Counted from the stretch's first letter, positions 1 through 7,284 are shown. The stretch is 26,810 nucleotides of DNA from Rhizobium sp. (GCA_003501385.1 DNPN01000007.1:1-26810), one strand, 5' to 3'. Numbers and translations are program-made. Notes: generated from the sequence alone by a model not told the origin.

Positions 1-300
1 TCTCCACTTTTTCCGGGCAAGTCCATGTTGGGCCTTGTTTATCTCGTTATATTTCCATCTTGGCTCTCTTATTTACTGTGGAGCAAAGGTATTGCTGCAA
101 TTGGAGCGACGCGCGGAGAAATATTCACGCATCTGATCCCGCTTTCGGCTGGCCTCCTGAGCGTCCTATTTCTGGGTGTGAAGCTGTCTAGCTTCCATAT
201 TGTAAGTGTTATCGCAATCTGCATTGGGGTATTCTTGTGCTCAAAGCACGATCGCCACTCGGCAATTGTCACTCAACATCCCCAAAAAGCGAATAGCTAA
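1..300 (+). CDS. EamA/DMT-family transporter, C-terminal fragment (5' end outside window)
   Basis: The reading frame is open from the first base and ends at TAA 298-300, so this is the 3' end of a longer gene. The visible ~99 residues hold about three hydrophobic segments: one around LVYLVIFPSWLSYLLW, one around LIPLSAGLLSVLFLG, and a last one around IVSVIAICIGVFLC. The order 'P-S-x-L-x-Y-L-L-W', then 'I-G-A-T-R', then 'H-L-I-P-L' followed by a final helix and a short polar tail is the usual end of the second EamA repeat. Proteins of this family are inner-membrane drug/metabolite transporters, usually exporters; the substrate cannot be inferred here. An internal ATG at 25 is not a likely start because the frame upstream already reads plausibly as EamA. 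The DNA is A+T-richer than the core genes of the window, like the next gene, suggesting a shared accessory origin. Confidence 0.7.
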   Translation, partial: SPLFPGKSMLGLVYLVIFPSWLSYLLWSKGIAAIGATRGEIFTHLIPLSAGLLSVLFLGVKLSSFHIVSVIAICIGVFLCSKHDRHSAIVTQHPQKANS

Positions 301-303
301 ACA

Positions 304-360
304 GATCCGGAAAAGTGTCCCAGGTTTTCCGACGACAACCTGCGTTAAAACAAAAAGCTA
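304..360 (-). repeat. Rhizobial intergenic repeat fragment with hairpin
   Basis: Just after the EamA stop there is a hairpin CGGAAAA(308-314)/TTTTCCG(325-331), followed by GCGTTAAAACAAAAAGCTA (342-360). Read on the minus strand this resembles the 3' half of the repeat at 14653-14700: both have TTTTGTTTT, then GGAAAACC, GGG and CACTTTT in the same order. From memory of rhizobial genomes, this is a common intergenic palindrome type. It may also act as a transcription terminator for the EamA gene. The alignment is by eye. Confidence 0.55.
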
Positions 361-414
361 AGCAGGCGAAGCGTTGGCTTGCCAAAGAAAGTCTGCTTAG
401 CAAGAGAGGGATCG

Positions 415-1314
415 ATGAAAAAACTGATAGACTGCACAATTGATGGCACCAGGAGCGTTCTACTTCGTGAGGCAGGCGCATCAGACGGAAAACATACCCT
501 TATTTCCAACATATCAAGCCATGAGTTATTACAATACATTCTCAAAAACAACATGAGCATTCATCAATTCGCTTGCAATATTGCCGACGTAAGGCGCGTT
601 GACATCAAAGATATTAAAATATCGAGATATCATGCCCCTTTAAAACCAGAGAATGATGAACTTGCAATTGTGAGCGCTTTTGGCAACACGCATTTTGAAA
701 TAAATGGGCATCCAACACAATCAAAAGAACTGGATTGGTTTTTCAAAGGCAATGGCAGAACAGTTATAACGTCAGGCGACACGATACGACTGCCGGGATA
801 TGCCTATGGCGGAGGATTGGAAATAGAATTTGCCCTTGTTCTTATGGCTGGCCAAAATGGGATACCGGCAGCAATTGGTTATGTTTTGGCAAACGACTTC
901 TCTGATGTGGAAATGCGTCGTCGCCACCCAAACCTCGCCAATATATCAAAATTATCAAGCACGATCATGAGCAACCAGATGATCATAGGACATGATATAC
1001 CTTTATCGACAAATGTTAGATGTTGCGTTGTCAGAGATGGAAACGCAGCTGCATTTACCACGGAGGGGAGCCTTGGACAAAATGCAATGAAATATCCTAC
1101 ACAATATCTTATCGATACCATATTCCAAAACTCAGATTTGAGAATGCCTCCATTTTCGGTGCATTATCTCTTACTTGGTGCAGCAATAAGCACAAACAAG
1201 GCCGGGTTCGAATTGCAACATAATGATATTATTCGTGCTGACTGCATCGATGAGGTCGATCTATTTCTAGAAAATAGATACGAAGACGAGGCTGTTATCT
1301 CGGCTTGCTGTTAA
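415..1314 (+). CDS. Fumarylacetoacetate hydrolase (FAH)-fold family protein
   Basis: Predicted 299-residue soluble protein. The central part (about residues 105-165) reads DWFFKGNGRTVI, then GDTIRLP, then GGGLEIEFALVL and IGYVLANDFSD. This order matches the catalytic core of the FAH superfamily, in particular the branch often labelled AraD1. E136 and E138 form the ExE metal pair and D161 or D164 supplies the next acidic ligand; K179 follows in 'SKL'. Family members hydrolyse, decarboxylate or dehydrate 2-oxo acids with a divalent metal. The reaction here is unknown. The start chosen is ATG 415, with AGAGAGGG at about 401-408 as ribosome site; an upstream TTG at 379 has no such site. The tail is Cys-rich (SACC). 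The gene is A+T-rich relative to uvrC and pgsA, and pairs with the transporter fragment upstream, so it may belong to an acquired metabolic or biosynthetic cluster lying mostly left of the window. Confidence 0.65.
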   Translation: MKKLIDCTIDGTRSVLLREAGASDGKHTLISNISSHELLQYILKNNMSIHQFACNIADVRRVDIKDIKISRYHAPLKPENDELAIVSAFGNTHFEINGHPTQSKELDWFFKGNGRTVITSGDTIRLPGYAYGGGLEIEFALVLMAGQNGIPAAIGYVLANDFSDVEMRRRHPNLANISKLSSTIMSNQMIIGHDIPLSTNVRCCVVRDGNAAAFTTEGSLGQNAMKYPTQYLIDTIFQNSDLRMPPFSVHYLLLGAAISTNKAGFELQHNDIIRADCIDEVDLFLENRYEDEAVISACC

Positions 1315-1423
1315 CGCAACTGTGGCTGCGGCTTGCGCAACAAACAAATGAAAATGTCACCATTCGAATAGTCTATGTGATTTCGACTGAACCCGTCTCT
1401 GATTTCAATAAATCATTTGGGCA

Positions 1424-1441
1424 CATCTAAAATTTTAGATG
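1424..1441. promoter_or_regulatory. 18-bp perfect palindrome, candidate operator
   Basis: CATCTAAAATTTTAGATG is a perfect inverted repeat with no spacer, and pairing extends to GC/GC outside one mismatch (1421-1444). It lies about 30 bp upstream of a possible -10 (CTATAT, 1470-1475) and 68 bp upstream of the reductase start at 1509. No T-tract follows on the + strand, so a regulator-binding site is more likely than a terminator. The binding factor is unknown. Confidence 0.45.
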
Positions 1442-1508
1442 CGCTCAACCTTCTATACGGCGTCGCTCACTATATATGATGCAACACCAATAACAGAAGG
1501 AGCAAAAC

Positions 1509-2276
1509 ATGCCCGGCCACCCTGCAAAAACCGCTCTTGTGACGGGATCATCCAAACGGTTGGGTGGAGCCATTGCGCGAGATCTGGCCGCCCATGGTTT
1601 TGCAGTTGCCATTCATGCCAATTCATCTTTGGCGGAAGCCGAGGCCTTAGCAGCCACAATCCGCGACAGGGGCGGCAAGGCCATTGCGATTCAAGCCGAT
1701 CTTCGCAACACGGCTGAGGCCGGAGCCTTGGTGGAAAGAGCCGCAGAGCAGCTTGGCCCTCTTGATCTTCTGGTCAACAATGCCTCGATTTTTCTGGACG
1801 ATGATGCCCACAGCTTCAACGAGGAGCGCTTTGCCGCCCATTTCGACATTCATGTTCGGGCACCGGCGATTTTGAGCGCAGCGTTTCAGCAGCAGGTTCC
1901 TGAGAGTGGATCGGGACTGATCGTCAATATTATTGACCAGCGGGTTCTGGCGCTGAAACCCACATTCTTTTCCTACACACTTTCCAAGGCGGCTCTTTGG
2001 ACGGCCACGCAAACCATGGCGCAGGCTTATGCGCCGCGAATCAGGGTCAATGCCATTGGCCCCGGCCCAACCCTGAAGAGCGAGAGGCAGGAGATGCGTG
2101 ACTTTCAGGCGCAAATTGCCAGCCTGCCCCTCAAGCGCGGACCTGAGATCACAGAATTCGGCGCAACCATTCGCTTTCTTTTTGACACTCCGTCGATCAC
2201 CGGCCAAATGTTTGCGCTGGATGGCGGCCAGCATCTGATTTGGCCGGGAGCCGATGGCACGGAGATTGCGGAATGA
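1509..2276 (+). CDS. Short-chain dehydrogenase/reductase, pteridine reductase-like (FolM/PTR1 type)
   Basis: 255-residue SDR protein. The NADP(H) site is TGSSKRLG (12-19), whose Arg after TGxxx is the pattern of pteridine reductases; NNAS follows at 90-93. The active site is Y156-x3-K160. The residue 13 before the Tyr, normally Ser in SDRs, is D143 (NIIDQ). Leishmania PTR1 has the same Asp-Tyr-Lys arrangement (D181, Y194, K198), and E. coli FolM also has Asp there. A role in reducing dihydromonapterin, dihydrofolate or another pterin with NADPH in the cytoplasm is therefore inferred; the substrate is not shown by sequence. Start ATG 1509 has AGAAGGAG just upstream. The stop overlaps the uvrC start as ATGA, so the two are translationally coupled. 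Pterin-linked genes moaD and moaE lie about 3 kb downstream. Confidence 0.8.
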   Translation: MPGHPAKTALVTGSSKRLGGAIARDLAAHGFAVAIHANSSLAEAEALAATIRDRGGKAIAIQADLRNTAEAGALVERAAEQLGPLDLLVNNASIFLDDDAHSFNEERFAAHFDIHVRAPAILSAAFQQQVPESGSGLIVNIIDQRVLALKPTFFSYTLSKAALWTATQTMAQAYAPRIRVNAIGPGPTLKSERQEMRDFQAQIASLPLKRGPEITEFGATIRFLFDTPSITGQMFALDGGQHLIWPGADGTEIAE

Positions 2277-4300
2277 GCGGAGGAAAGCAGCCGGAAGGCG
2301 GCATTCTCTATGACGGTACAGAACTGGATGACGACGACAGCGCTGTGGACAGCGAAGTCGCCGCACCTTCGGCTGCGATTGACTGGAACGAAGGCTCATT
2401 GCATGACGGCGGCCTGACGGGTGCCGAGCTGATTGGCGAGATTGTCAAAAAGCTGCCGAACACGCCCGGCGTCTACCGCATGATGAACAGTGATGGCGAT
2501 GTACTGTATGTGGGCAAGGCCCGCAATCTGAAAAAGCGCGTGACGGCCTATGCACAAGGGCGGCTGCATTCCAACCGGCTGTTTCGCATGGTGCGTGAAA
2601 CCACCCATATGGAATTCGTCAACACCCGCACCGAGGTGGAAGCCCTGCTGCTGGAAGCCAATCTAATCAAGCGCATGCGGCCGCGCTACAATGTGCTGCT
2701 GCGCGATGACAAGAGCTTTCCCTATATTCTCATCACCAATGATGGCCTTGCGCCGGCCATCTACAAGCATCGCGGCGCGCGCGTGCGCAAAGGCGATTAT
2801 TTCGGCCCATTCGCTTCCGGCACAGCAGTCAACCGCACCATCAATTCCTTGCAGCGCGCCTTTTTGCTGCGCACCTGCACCGACAGCGTGTTTGAAAGCC
2901 GCACCCGGCCCTGTCTGCTGTATCAAATCAAACGCTGTTCCGGCCCCTGCACCCATGAAGTCAGCGAGCAAGGCTATTCGGAGTTGGTGAAAGAAGCCAA
3001 GGATTTCCTGTCTGGCAAGAGCCAGAACGTCAAGGAATCCATGGCGCGCACCATGCACGAGGCTGCCGCAGAGCTGGATTTTGAACGCGCCGCCGTGCTG
3101 CGCGATCGCTTGACAGGCCTTTCCTATGTGCAGAGCCATCAGGGGCTGAACACGGCAGGCGTGGAAGAGGCCGATATTTTTGCCATCCACCACGAAGGTG
3201 GCATGACCTGCATTCAGGTGTTTTTCTTCCGCACCGGGCAGAACTGGGGCAACAGGGCTTACTTCCCCAAGGCTGATCCGCAATTGAGCGGCGCAGAAGT
3301 CTTTACGGCCTTTCTGGCCCAGTTTTACGATAACAAGCCAAGCCCTAGGCAAATTCTGCTCTCGGAGGCCATAGACGAGCAGGACTTGCTGGCGGAGGCG
3401 CTATCCGAAAAGGCCGGATACAAGGTTTCCATTCTCGTGCCGCAGCGCGGCGACAAGAAAGATCTGGTCACCCATGTGCATGACAATGCCCGCGAGGCCC
3501 ATGGCCGCAAGCTGGCGGAAACCTCATCGCAGATGAAGCTGCTGCAAGGGCTGGCGGAAACCTTTGCCCTGCCTTACGTGCCGCGCCGGATTGAGATTTA
3601 CGATAACTCGCACATCATGGGCACCAATGCCGTTGGCTGCATGGTGGTTGCGGGCGCGGATGGGTTTATCAAGGCGCAATATCGCAAATTCAACATCAAA
3701 TCGACCGACATTACCCCCGGCGATGACTTTGGCATGATGCGCGAGGTGATGACCCGGCGCTTTTCCCGCCTGCTGAAAGAAGAAGGCAAGCCAGATCGAA
3801 CGCTCCCACCGGACAGCGAGGCAGATGCCAATTTCCCGGCATGGCCAGATGTGCTGCTGATTGATGGTGGACAAGGCCAGATGACCGCCGTGCGCGCCAT
3901 TCTGGATGAACTCGGCATTGCCGATTGCGTCATCGCCATTGGCGTGGCCAAAGGCGTGGACCGTGATGCAGGCCGCGAGCGTTTCTTTGCCGAGGGCAAG
4001 CCGGATTTTACCTTAGCTCCGCGCGATCCGGTGCTGTATTTTATTCAACGGCTGCGCGACGAGGCGCACCGCTTTGCCATTGGCACCCATCGCGCCAAGC
4101 GCAGCAAGGCTTTGCTGAAAAATCCGCTGGATGAAATCGCAGGCATTGGGCCGACTCGCAAGCGCACGCTTTTGCAGCATTTTGGCACCGCCAAGGCGGT
4201 TTCAAAGGCGTCGATGAGCGAGTTGATGACCGTTGAGGGTATTTCAGAGGCAGTTGCCAAGCTGATCTACAATCATTTTAATGAGAGTGGCGCAGAATAG
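2273..4300 (+). CDS. uvrC: UvrABC system protein C
   Basis: 675 residues from the ATG that overlaps the preceding stop (ATGA); a non-ATG start further upstream is unnecessary. After an acidic ~50-residue N-terminal extension come the GIY-YIG nuclease domain (about 60-140, GVY 66-68 and YVGKARNLKKR 79-89), a UVR domain that contacts UvrB (about 250-285, AAELDFERAAVLRDRL), the RNase H-like second nuclease (about 435-560, including YDNSHIMGT and LLIDGGQGQ) and a C-terminal tandem helix-hairpin-helix (about 620-672, IAGIGPTRKRTLLQHFG and VEGISEAVAKLI). UvrC makes the 3' and 5' incisions around bulky DNA lesions after UvrA/UvrB recognition. Length and domain order are complete. Confidence 0.97.
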   Translation: MSGGKQPEGGILYDGTELDDDDSAVDSEVAAPSAAIDWNEGSLHDGGLTGAELIGEIVKKLPNTPGVYRMMNSDGDVLYVGKARNLKKRVTAYAQGRLHSNRLFRMVRETTHMEFVNTRTEVEALLLEANLIKRMRPRYNVLLRDDKSFPYILITNDGLAPAIYKHRGARVRKGDYFGPFASGTAVNRTINSLQRAFLLRTCTDSVFESRTRPCLLYQIKRCSGPCTHEVSEQGYSELVKEAKDFLSGKSQNVKESMARTMHEAAAELDFERAAVLRDRLTGLSYVQSHQGLNTAGVEEADIFAIHHEGGMTCIQVFFFRTGQNWGNRAYFPKADPQLSGAEVFTAFLAQFYDNKPSPRQILLSEAIDEQDLLAEALSEKAGYKVSILVPQRGDKKDLVTHVHDNAREAHGRKLAETSSQMKLLQGLAETFALPYVPRRIEIYDNSHIMGTNAVGCMVVAGADGFIKAQYRKFNIKSTDITPGDDFGMMREVMTRRFSRLLKEEGKPDRTLPPDSEADANFPAWPDVLLIDGGQGQMTAVRAILDELGIADCVIAIGVAKGVDRDAGRERFFAEGKPDFTLAPRDPVLYFIQRLRDEAHRFAIGTHRAKRSKALLKNPLDEIAGIGPTRKRTLLQHFGTAKAVSKASMSELMTVEGISEAVAKLIYNHFNESGAE

Positions 4301-4310
4301 CGCCTCTCTG
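4283..4310 (+). terminator. Hairpin spanning uvrC stop codon
   Basis: Stem GGCGC (4289-4293)/GCGCC (4300-4304), extended after one mismatch by AGAG (4284-4287)/CTCT (4306-4309), with a six-base loop. It lies across the uvrC stop. The following bases are TCAAAAAAGG rather than a T-run, so intrinsic termination is only possible, not clear. Confidence 0.4.
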
Positions 4311-4340
4311 TCAAAAAAGGGCCTTTTCGAAGGTGACATT

Positions 4341-4398
4341 GTAGCCTATCGGCTACTGCCTATGATTATCGCAAAGGCGTTGCACATTTTTGCGATAA
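4341..4398. repeat. Two consecutive inverted repeats between uvrC and pgsA
   Basis: The 172-bp gap holds a hairpin GTAGCC(4341-4346)-TATC-GGCTAC(4351-4356) and then perfect 10-bp arms TTATCGCAAA(4366-4375) and TTTGCGATAA(4389-4398) around a 13-base centre. These could be RNA hairpins downstream of uvrC or an operator upstream of pgsA. No clear promoter hexamers could be assigned. Confidence 0.45.
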
Positions 4399-4472
4399 GC
4401 ACGGCTAGCAAATTGTAAAAAGTGATCTTATCTGCTGCCAGTATACGGCACCCACCATAAAGACAGGGCATC

Positions 4473-5063
4473 ATGGCTTCGCGCACCTACAGCATTCCCA
4501 ACCTGTTGACCTATGGCCGCATTCTGGCTGTTCCGTTGATCGTCTTCTGCTTCTTTCTGGAAGGCACGTTGCAAAGCACGGATTTTGCCCGCTGGGCGGC
4601 GCTGGCGATTTTTACCATCGCCTCGATCACAGATTTTCTGGATGGCTACCTCGCCCGTATCTGGAACCAGACCTCCAACATTGGCCGCATGCTGGACCCG
4701 ATTGCCGATAAGCTATTGGTCTCCACCTGCCTGCTGCTGCTGGCGGCGGATACCGAAAGCACGATTGCCGGATGGTCGCTCTGGGCTGCCATCATCATTC
4801 TGTGCCGCGAAATTCTCGTGTCGGGTCTGCGTGAATATCTGGCGGGCCTGAAAGTCAGCGTGCCGGTGACACGCATTGCCAAGTGGAAAACCACGGTGCA
4901 AATGGTAGCACTGGGCTTTCTTCTGGCAGGCTCGGCTGGCGACAAGGTGCTGCCGCACACCACCGAGATTGGCATCACCCTGTTGTGGATTGCGGCGATC
5001 CTGACCATGTACACCGGCTATGATTATTTCAAGGCTGGCCTCAAGCACATTTCGGACGATTGA
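4473..5063 (+). CDS. pgsA: CDP-diacylglycerol--glycerol-3-phosphate 3-phosphatidyltransferase
   Basis: 196-residue inner-membrane enzyme that makes phosphatidylglycerol phosphate from CDP-diacylglycerol and glycerol-3-phosphate. The CDP-alcohol phosphotransferase signature DGxxAR(x8)GxxxDxxxD is intact: D57, G58, A61, R62, G71, D75 and D79. The N-terminus IPNLLTYGRILAVPLIV is typical of PgsA, and about five hydrophobic segments follow. ATG 4473 is preceded by AGACAGGG. The stop TGA (5061-5063) is 2 bases before the moaD start, so the three genes pgsA-moaD-moaE are probably one transcript. This pairing with molybdopterin synthase genes recurs in rhizobia and seems not to reflect shared biochemistry. 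Confidence 0.96.
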   Translation: MASRTYSIPNLLTYGRILAVPLIVFCFFLEGTLQSTDFARWAALAIFTIASITDFLDGYLARIWNQTSNIGRMLDPIADKLLVSTCLLLLAADTESTIAGWSLWAAIIILCREILVSGLREYLAGLKVSVPVTRIAKWKTTVQMVALGFLLAGSAGDKVLPHTTEIGITLLWIAAILTMYTGYDYFKAGLKHISDD

Positions 5064-5065
5064 GC

Positions 5066-5320
5066 ATGGTGAAGCTGGTCTATTTTGCCTGGGTGCGCGA
5101 AAAAATCGGCAAGGATGAGGAACATCTGGATTTGCCAGAAAGCGTGAAGACCGGGGCTGATCTGATTGCCCATCTGGCAACACTTGGCGAAGATTATGCG
5201 GAAGCCCTGCAATTTCCCAATGCCATCCGAATTGCCATCAACATGGAACATGCCGAGCATGATGAGCCTATCGCTGGTGCCCGCGAGATTGGGCTATTTC
5301 CGCCCATGACCGGGGGCTGA
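5066..5320 (+). CDS. moaD: Molybdopterin synthase small (sulfur carrier) subunit
   Basis: 84-residue ubiquitin-fold protein starting MVKLVYFAWVREKIG and ending MTGG. The C-terminal Gly-Gly is adenylated by MoeB-type enzymes and then carries the thiocarboxylate that supplies dithiolene sulfur to precursor Z (cyclic pyranopterin monophosphate). ATG 5066 is chosen over TTG 5060, which overlaps the pgsA stop; the residues after the ATG match the family start. It is followed after 2 bases by moaE, which encodes its partner subunit. Length is normal for MoaD (about 80-90). Confidence 0.95.
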   Translation: MVKLVYFAWVREKIGKDEEHLDLPESVKTGADLIAHLATLGEDYAEALQFPNAIRIAINMEHAEHDEPIAGAREIGLFPPMTGG

Positions 5321-5322
5321 CC

Positions 5323-5787
5323 ATGGTGGTGCCAACAATCCGGGTTCAGCGCGAGGATTTTGACGGTGCCGTTGAAAGCGCCATCATCACCAAGGGCCGC
5401 AAAGATATTGGCGCGCTGACCTCCTTCATCGGCTTATGCCGGGATGAGCAAGGCCAGCTAGAGGCGCTGGAACTGGAACATTACCCGGGCATGGCCGAAG
5501 CCGAGTTGATGCGCATTGGCACCATGGCGATTGAACGCTTCAATCTTCTGGCCCTCACCGTGATTCACCGCTTTGGCAAGATTGCCGCAGGTGAACAAAT
5601 CGTGCTGGTGATTGCAGCGTCCAGCCATCGGCAAGCGGCCTTTGATGGCGCAAATTTCGTGATGGATTTTCTCAAAACCGCCGCCCCCTTCTGGAAGAAA
5701 GAACACGGGCTGGATGGCACCGCAAGCCAATGGGTTTCTGCCCGCGATGCTGATGATGCAGCACGGGACCGCTGGATCAAGGAATAA
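5323..5787 (+). CDS. moaE: Molybdopterin synthase catalytic (large) subunit
   Basis: 154 residues. MoaE converts precursor Z to molybdopterin with MoaD thiocarboxylate, as a MoaD2-MoaE2 heterotetramer in the cytoplasm. The characteristic order is visible: GALTSFIGLCRDE (30-42), LELEHYPGMAE (50-59), VIHRFGKIAAGEQIVLV (80-96), ASSHR (99-103) and PFWKKEHG (122-129) with the conserved lysines K125/K126, then WVSARDADDAARDRW. The gene starts two bases after moaD stops. Its last 11 bases overlap the convergent permease gene on the other strand. Confidence 0.96.
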   Translation: MVVPTIRVQREDFDGAVESAIITKGRKDIGALTSFIGLCRDEQGQLEALELEHYPGMAEAELMRIGTMAIERFNLLALTVIHRFGKIAAGEQIVLVIAASSHRQAAFDGANFVMDFLKTAAPFWKKEHGLDGTASQWVSARDADDAARDRWIKE

Positions 5788-6676
5788 GGCTCTCCTTGCG
5801 GGTGGAGACCAGCAGCAGCACGAGGCTGCCGGTGATGACAAAATCCTTCCACAGCACCGGGCCGTAGCCGCTCCACAGCGTTTCGGCCAATGCCAGACCC
5901 GCCGCCCCAAGAGCCGAGCGCAGCGGGTTGGATTGCCCGCCCACAGCGGCAATCAGCGCCACTTTGACGCCAAACACCAACCCTGCGCCAAAATCCATCG
6001 TGCCATAGTAAGAGCTTGCCAGAATACCGCAGAGAGCGGCGACCACGGATGCGATCAAGCAAGCGCAGAGAAACACCAGATCGGCATCAATCCCGCAAAA
6101 GCGGGCGGCTTGATCATCCTCGGCAACAGCACGCCAGATGCGCCCCATTTTCGAAGAATGCATGACAAAGGCCCCTGCGCCGACAATGCAGGCCATCAAT
6201 GCCGTATTGATCAGTTGAATCGCCGTGAGGCTCGCGGAGAAGCCTTCCGCGCTCGTCATCAAAACAAGGTGTTGATTGAGAAAGGGCGAGAGCCAGATTT
6301 CCCGCGCACCGGAGGCGAGCCGCGCCGTCTCGGACAGTAAAATGAGCACAGCAAGGGACGCGACAATCACAGCATTGGGCGACTTGAGAGAGAGGGGCCG
6401 CAGGATGTGGCGACCAATCAGCCAACTGCTGCCCAGCGTATAACACAGGGCAGCAACCGCCCCCATGCTCAAAGCCGCTGGCAGCACCAGATAATAATGG
6501 CTCCAGCCCCGATCTGCGAACAGAACAAACATCTGCCCGGCAAAGGCAAACAGCGCGCCATAGGTAATATCCACCCGCCGCGTCATACCAAACACCAGCG
6601 CATAGCCAAAGGCCAGCGCCGCATAAAGGGCCGCCAGCGGCACCGCATTCAACACTTGCTGCAACAGATAGGCCAT
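5777..6676 (-). CDS. LivH-type branched-chain amino acid ABC transporter permease, orphan
   Basis: 299 residues with about eight hydrophobic segments. The start LLQQVLNAVPLAALYAALAFGYALVFGMTRRVDITYG and the cytoplasmic coupling loop with GRIWRAVAEDDQAARFCGIDAD match the LivH branch of high-affinity branched-chain amino acid permeases (inner membrane). ATG 6674-6676 follows a strong AGGAGG. No LivM, LivF, LivG or periplasmic binding protein gene is next to it, so it is either an orphan that shares components encoded elsewhere or a protein with a changed role. It is transcribed divergently from the CGNR regulator gene, across a 38-bp palindrome, which suggests that regulator controls it. Its 3' end overlaps moaE (convergent) by 11 bp. 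Substrate unknown. Confidence 0.85.
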   Translation of the reverse strand: MAYLLQQVLNAVPLAALYAALAFGYALVFGMTRRVDITYGALFAFAGQMFVLFADRGWSHYYLVLPAALSMGAVAALCYTLGSSWLIGRHILRPLSLKSPNAVIVASLAVLILLSETARLASGAREIWLSPFLNQHLVLMTSAEGFSASLTAIQLINTALMACIVGAGAFVMHSSKMGRIWRAVAEDDQAARFCGIDADLVFLCACLIASVVAALCGILASSYYGTMDFGAGLVFGVKVALIAAVGGQSNPLRSALGAAGLALAETLWSGYGPVLWKDFVITGSLVLLLVSTRKESLIP

Positions 6677-6692
6677 TGCTCCCTCCTGTCAA

Positions 6693-6730
6693 AATTATAA
6701 CTGGTAAAATAGCTTTTACCAGTTATAATT
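6693..6730. promoter_or_regulatory. 38-bp palindromic operator-promoter between divergent genes
   Basis: AATTATAACTGGTAAAA (6693-6709), four bases TAGC, then its exact reverse complement TTTTACCAGTTATAATT (6714-6730): 17 of 17 pairs. Each arm carries a perfect TATAAT -10 hexamer pointing outward (6724-6729 on +; 6694-6699 on -). A good -35 is missing at the right distance in either direction. The design fits a dimeric regulator covering two divergent promoters, with the adjacent CGNR protein the obvious candidate. Confidence 0.8.
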
Positions 6731-6735
6731 CTGCC

Positions 6736-7284
6736 ATGAGATTTACATGGACCCCACATCGTTTTACCGGTGGCGCGTTGGCGCTGGATGTCGCCAACAG
6801 TGTCATTCTTCGCTTTGATCCAACACGCAGACTTGATCGGTTTGCAGAGCCGGACAATCTGGCCGCCTTTTCAAGCGCCGCCATGGAGTTTTCCACTGAA
6901 CGCGCCCTGTTTGGCCCGCTTGAGCCCGTGAAGCCGCAGAATGTGAGCGGTTTTATTCGTTTGCGAGAGGCGATTGATCAGCATTTTCGCGCCCTTGTGA
7001 GCAGGCAAGACAATCGCCACAGCTTGGCAGACCTTTTGGAGGCGGCAGCGGCCATGCTTCGGGCTGCCCCCTCGGATCACGCCATTGAGGCGGCCACGGC
7101 CCATTCGGCTTTGCGATTGCTGGCGTCCGGCAGTGAACGCCTGAAAATCTGCGGCAATTGCGGCTGGCTGTTTCTGGACAAGAGCAAGAACCGCAGCCGC
7201 ACATGGTGCGACATGGCCGTATGCGGCAATCGGGTCAAAGCCAGCCGCCATTATCACCGCACCAAAGAGGGGAATGATCCATGA
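6736..7284 (+). CDS. CGNR zinc-finger transcriptional regulator (ABATE domain)
   Basis: 182 residues. The N-terminal part (about 1-130, starting FTWTPHRFTGGALALDVANSV) is the ABATE (stress/ligand-response) domain; the C-terminal part is the CGNR zinc finger with C139, C142, C158 and C163 in CGNCGWLFLDKSKN and CDMAVCGNR, followed by a basic stretch typical of DNA contact. The family is thought to act as DNA-binding regulators. ATG 6736 is chosen because the family start motif follows it; the longer frame from 6676 runs through the palindrome. There is no Shine-Dalgarno, and a TATAAT ends 6 bases before the ATG, so the mRNA may be leaderless. The stop overlaps the lipoprotein start (ATGA). Autoregulation and control of the divergent permease are inferred. 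Confidence 0.85.
   Translation: MRFTWTPHRFTGGALALDVANSVILRFDPTRRLDRFAEPDNLAAFSSAAMEFSTERALFGPLEPVKPQNVSGFIRLREAIDQHFRALVSRQDNRHSLADLLEAAAAMLRAAPSDHAIEAATAHSALRLLASGSERLKICGNCGWLFLDKSKNRSRTWCDMAVCGNRVKASRHYHRTKEGNDP

Noticed and set aside
1..24. Possible end of a RIME-like repeat at the left edge (CTCCACTTTTTCC also occurs at 14687-14699)
   Set aside because: The frame through these bases continues plausibly into the EamA protein, and 13 shared bases found after the fact are too little to call an insertion; bases left of the window are needed.
1647..2399. 250-codon open frame on the - strand across the SDR/uvrC junction
   Set aside because: Shadow of two well-supported coupled genes; composition Arg/Gly/Leu-rich, no recognisable family.
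5714..6340. 208-codon + strand frame after moaE
   Set aside because: Antisense to the LivH-type permease, which has clear membrane segments and AGGAGG; a shadow frame.
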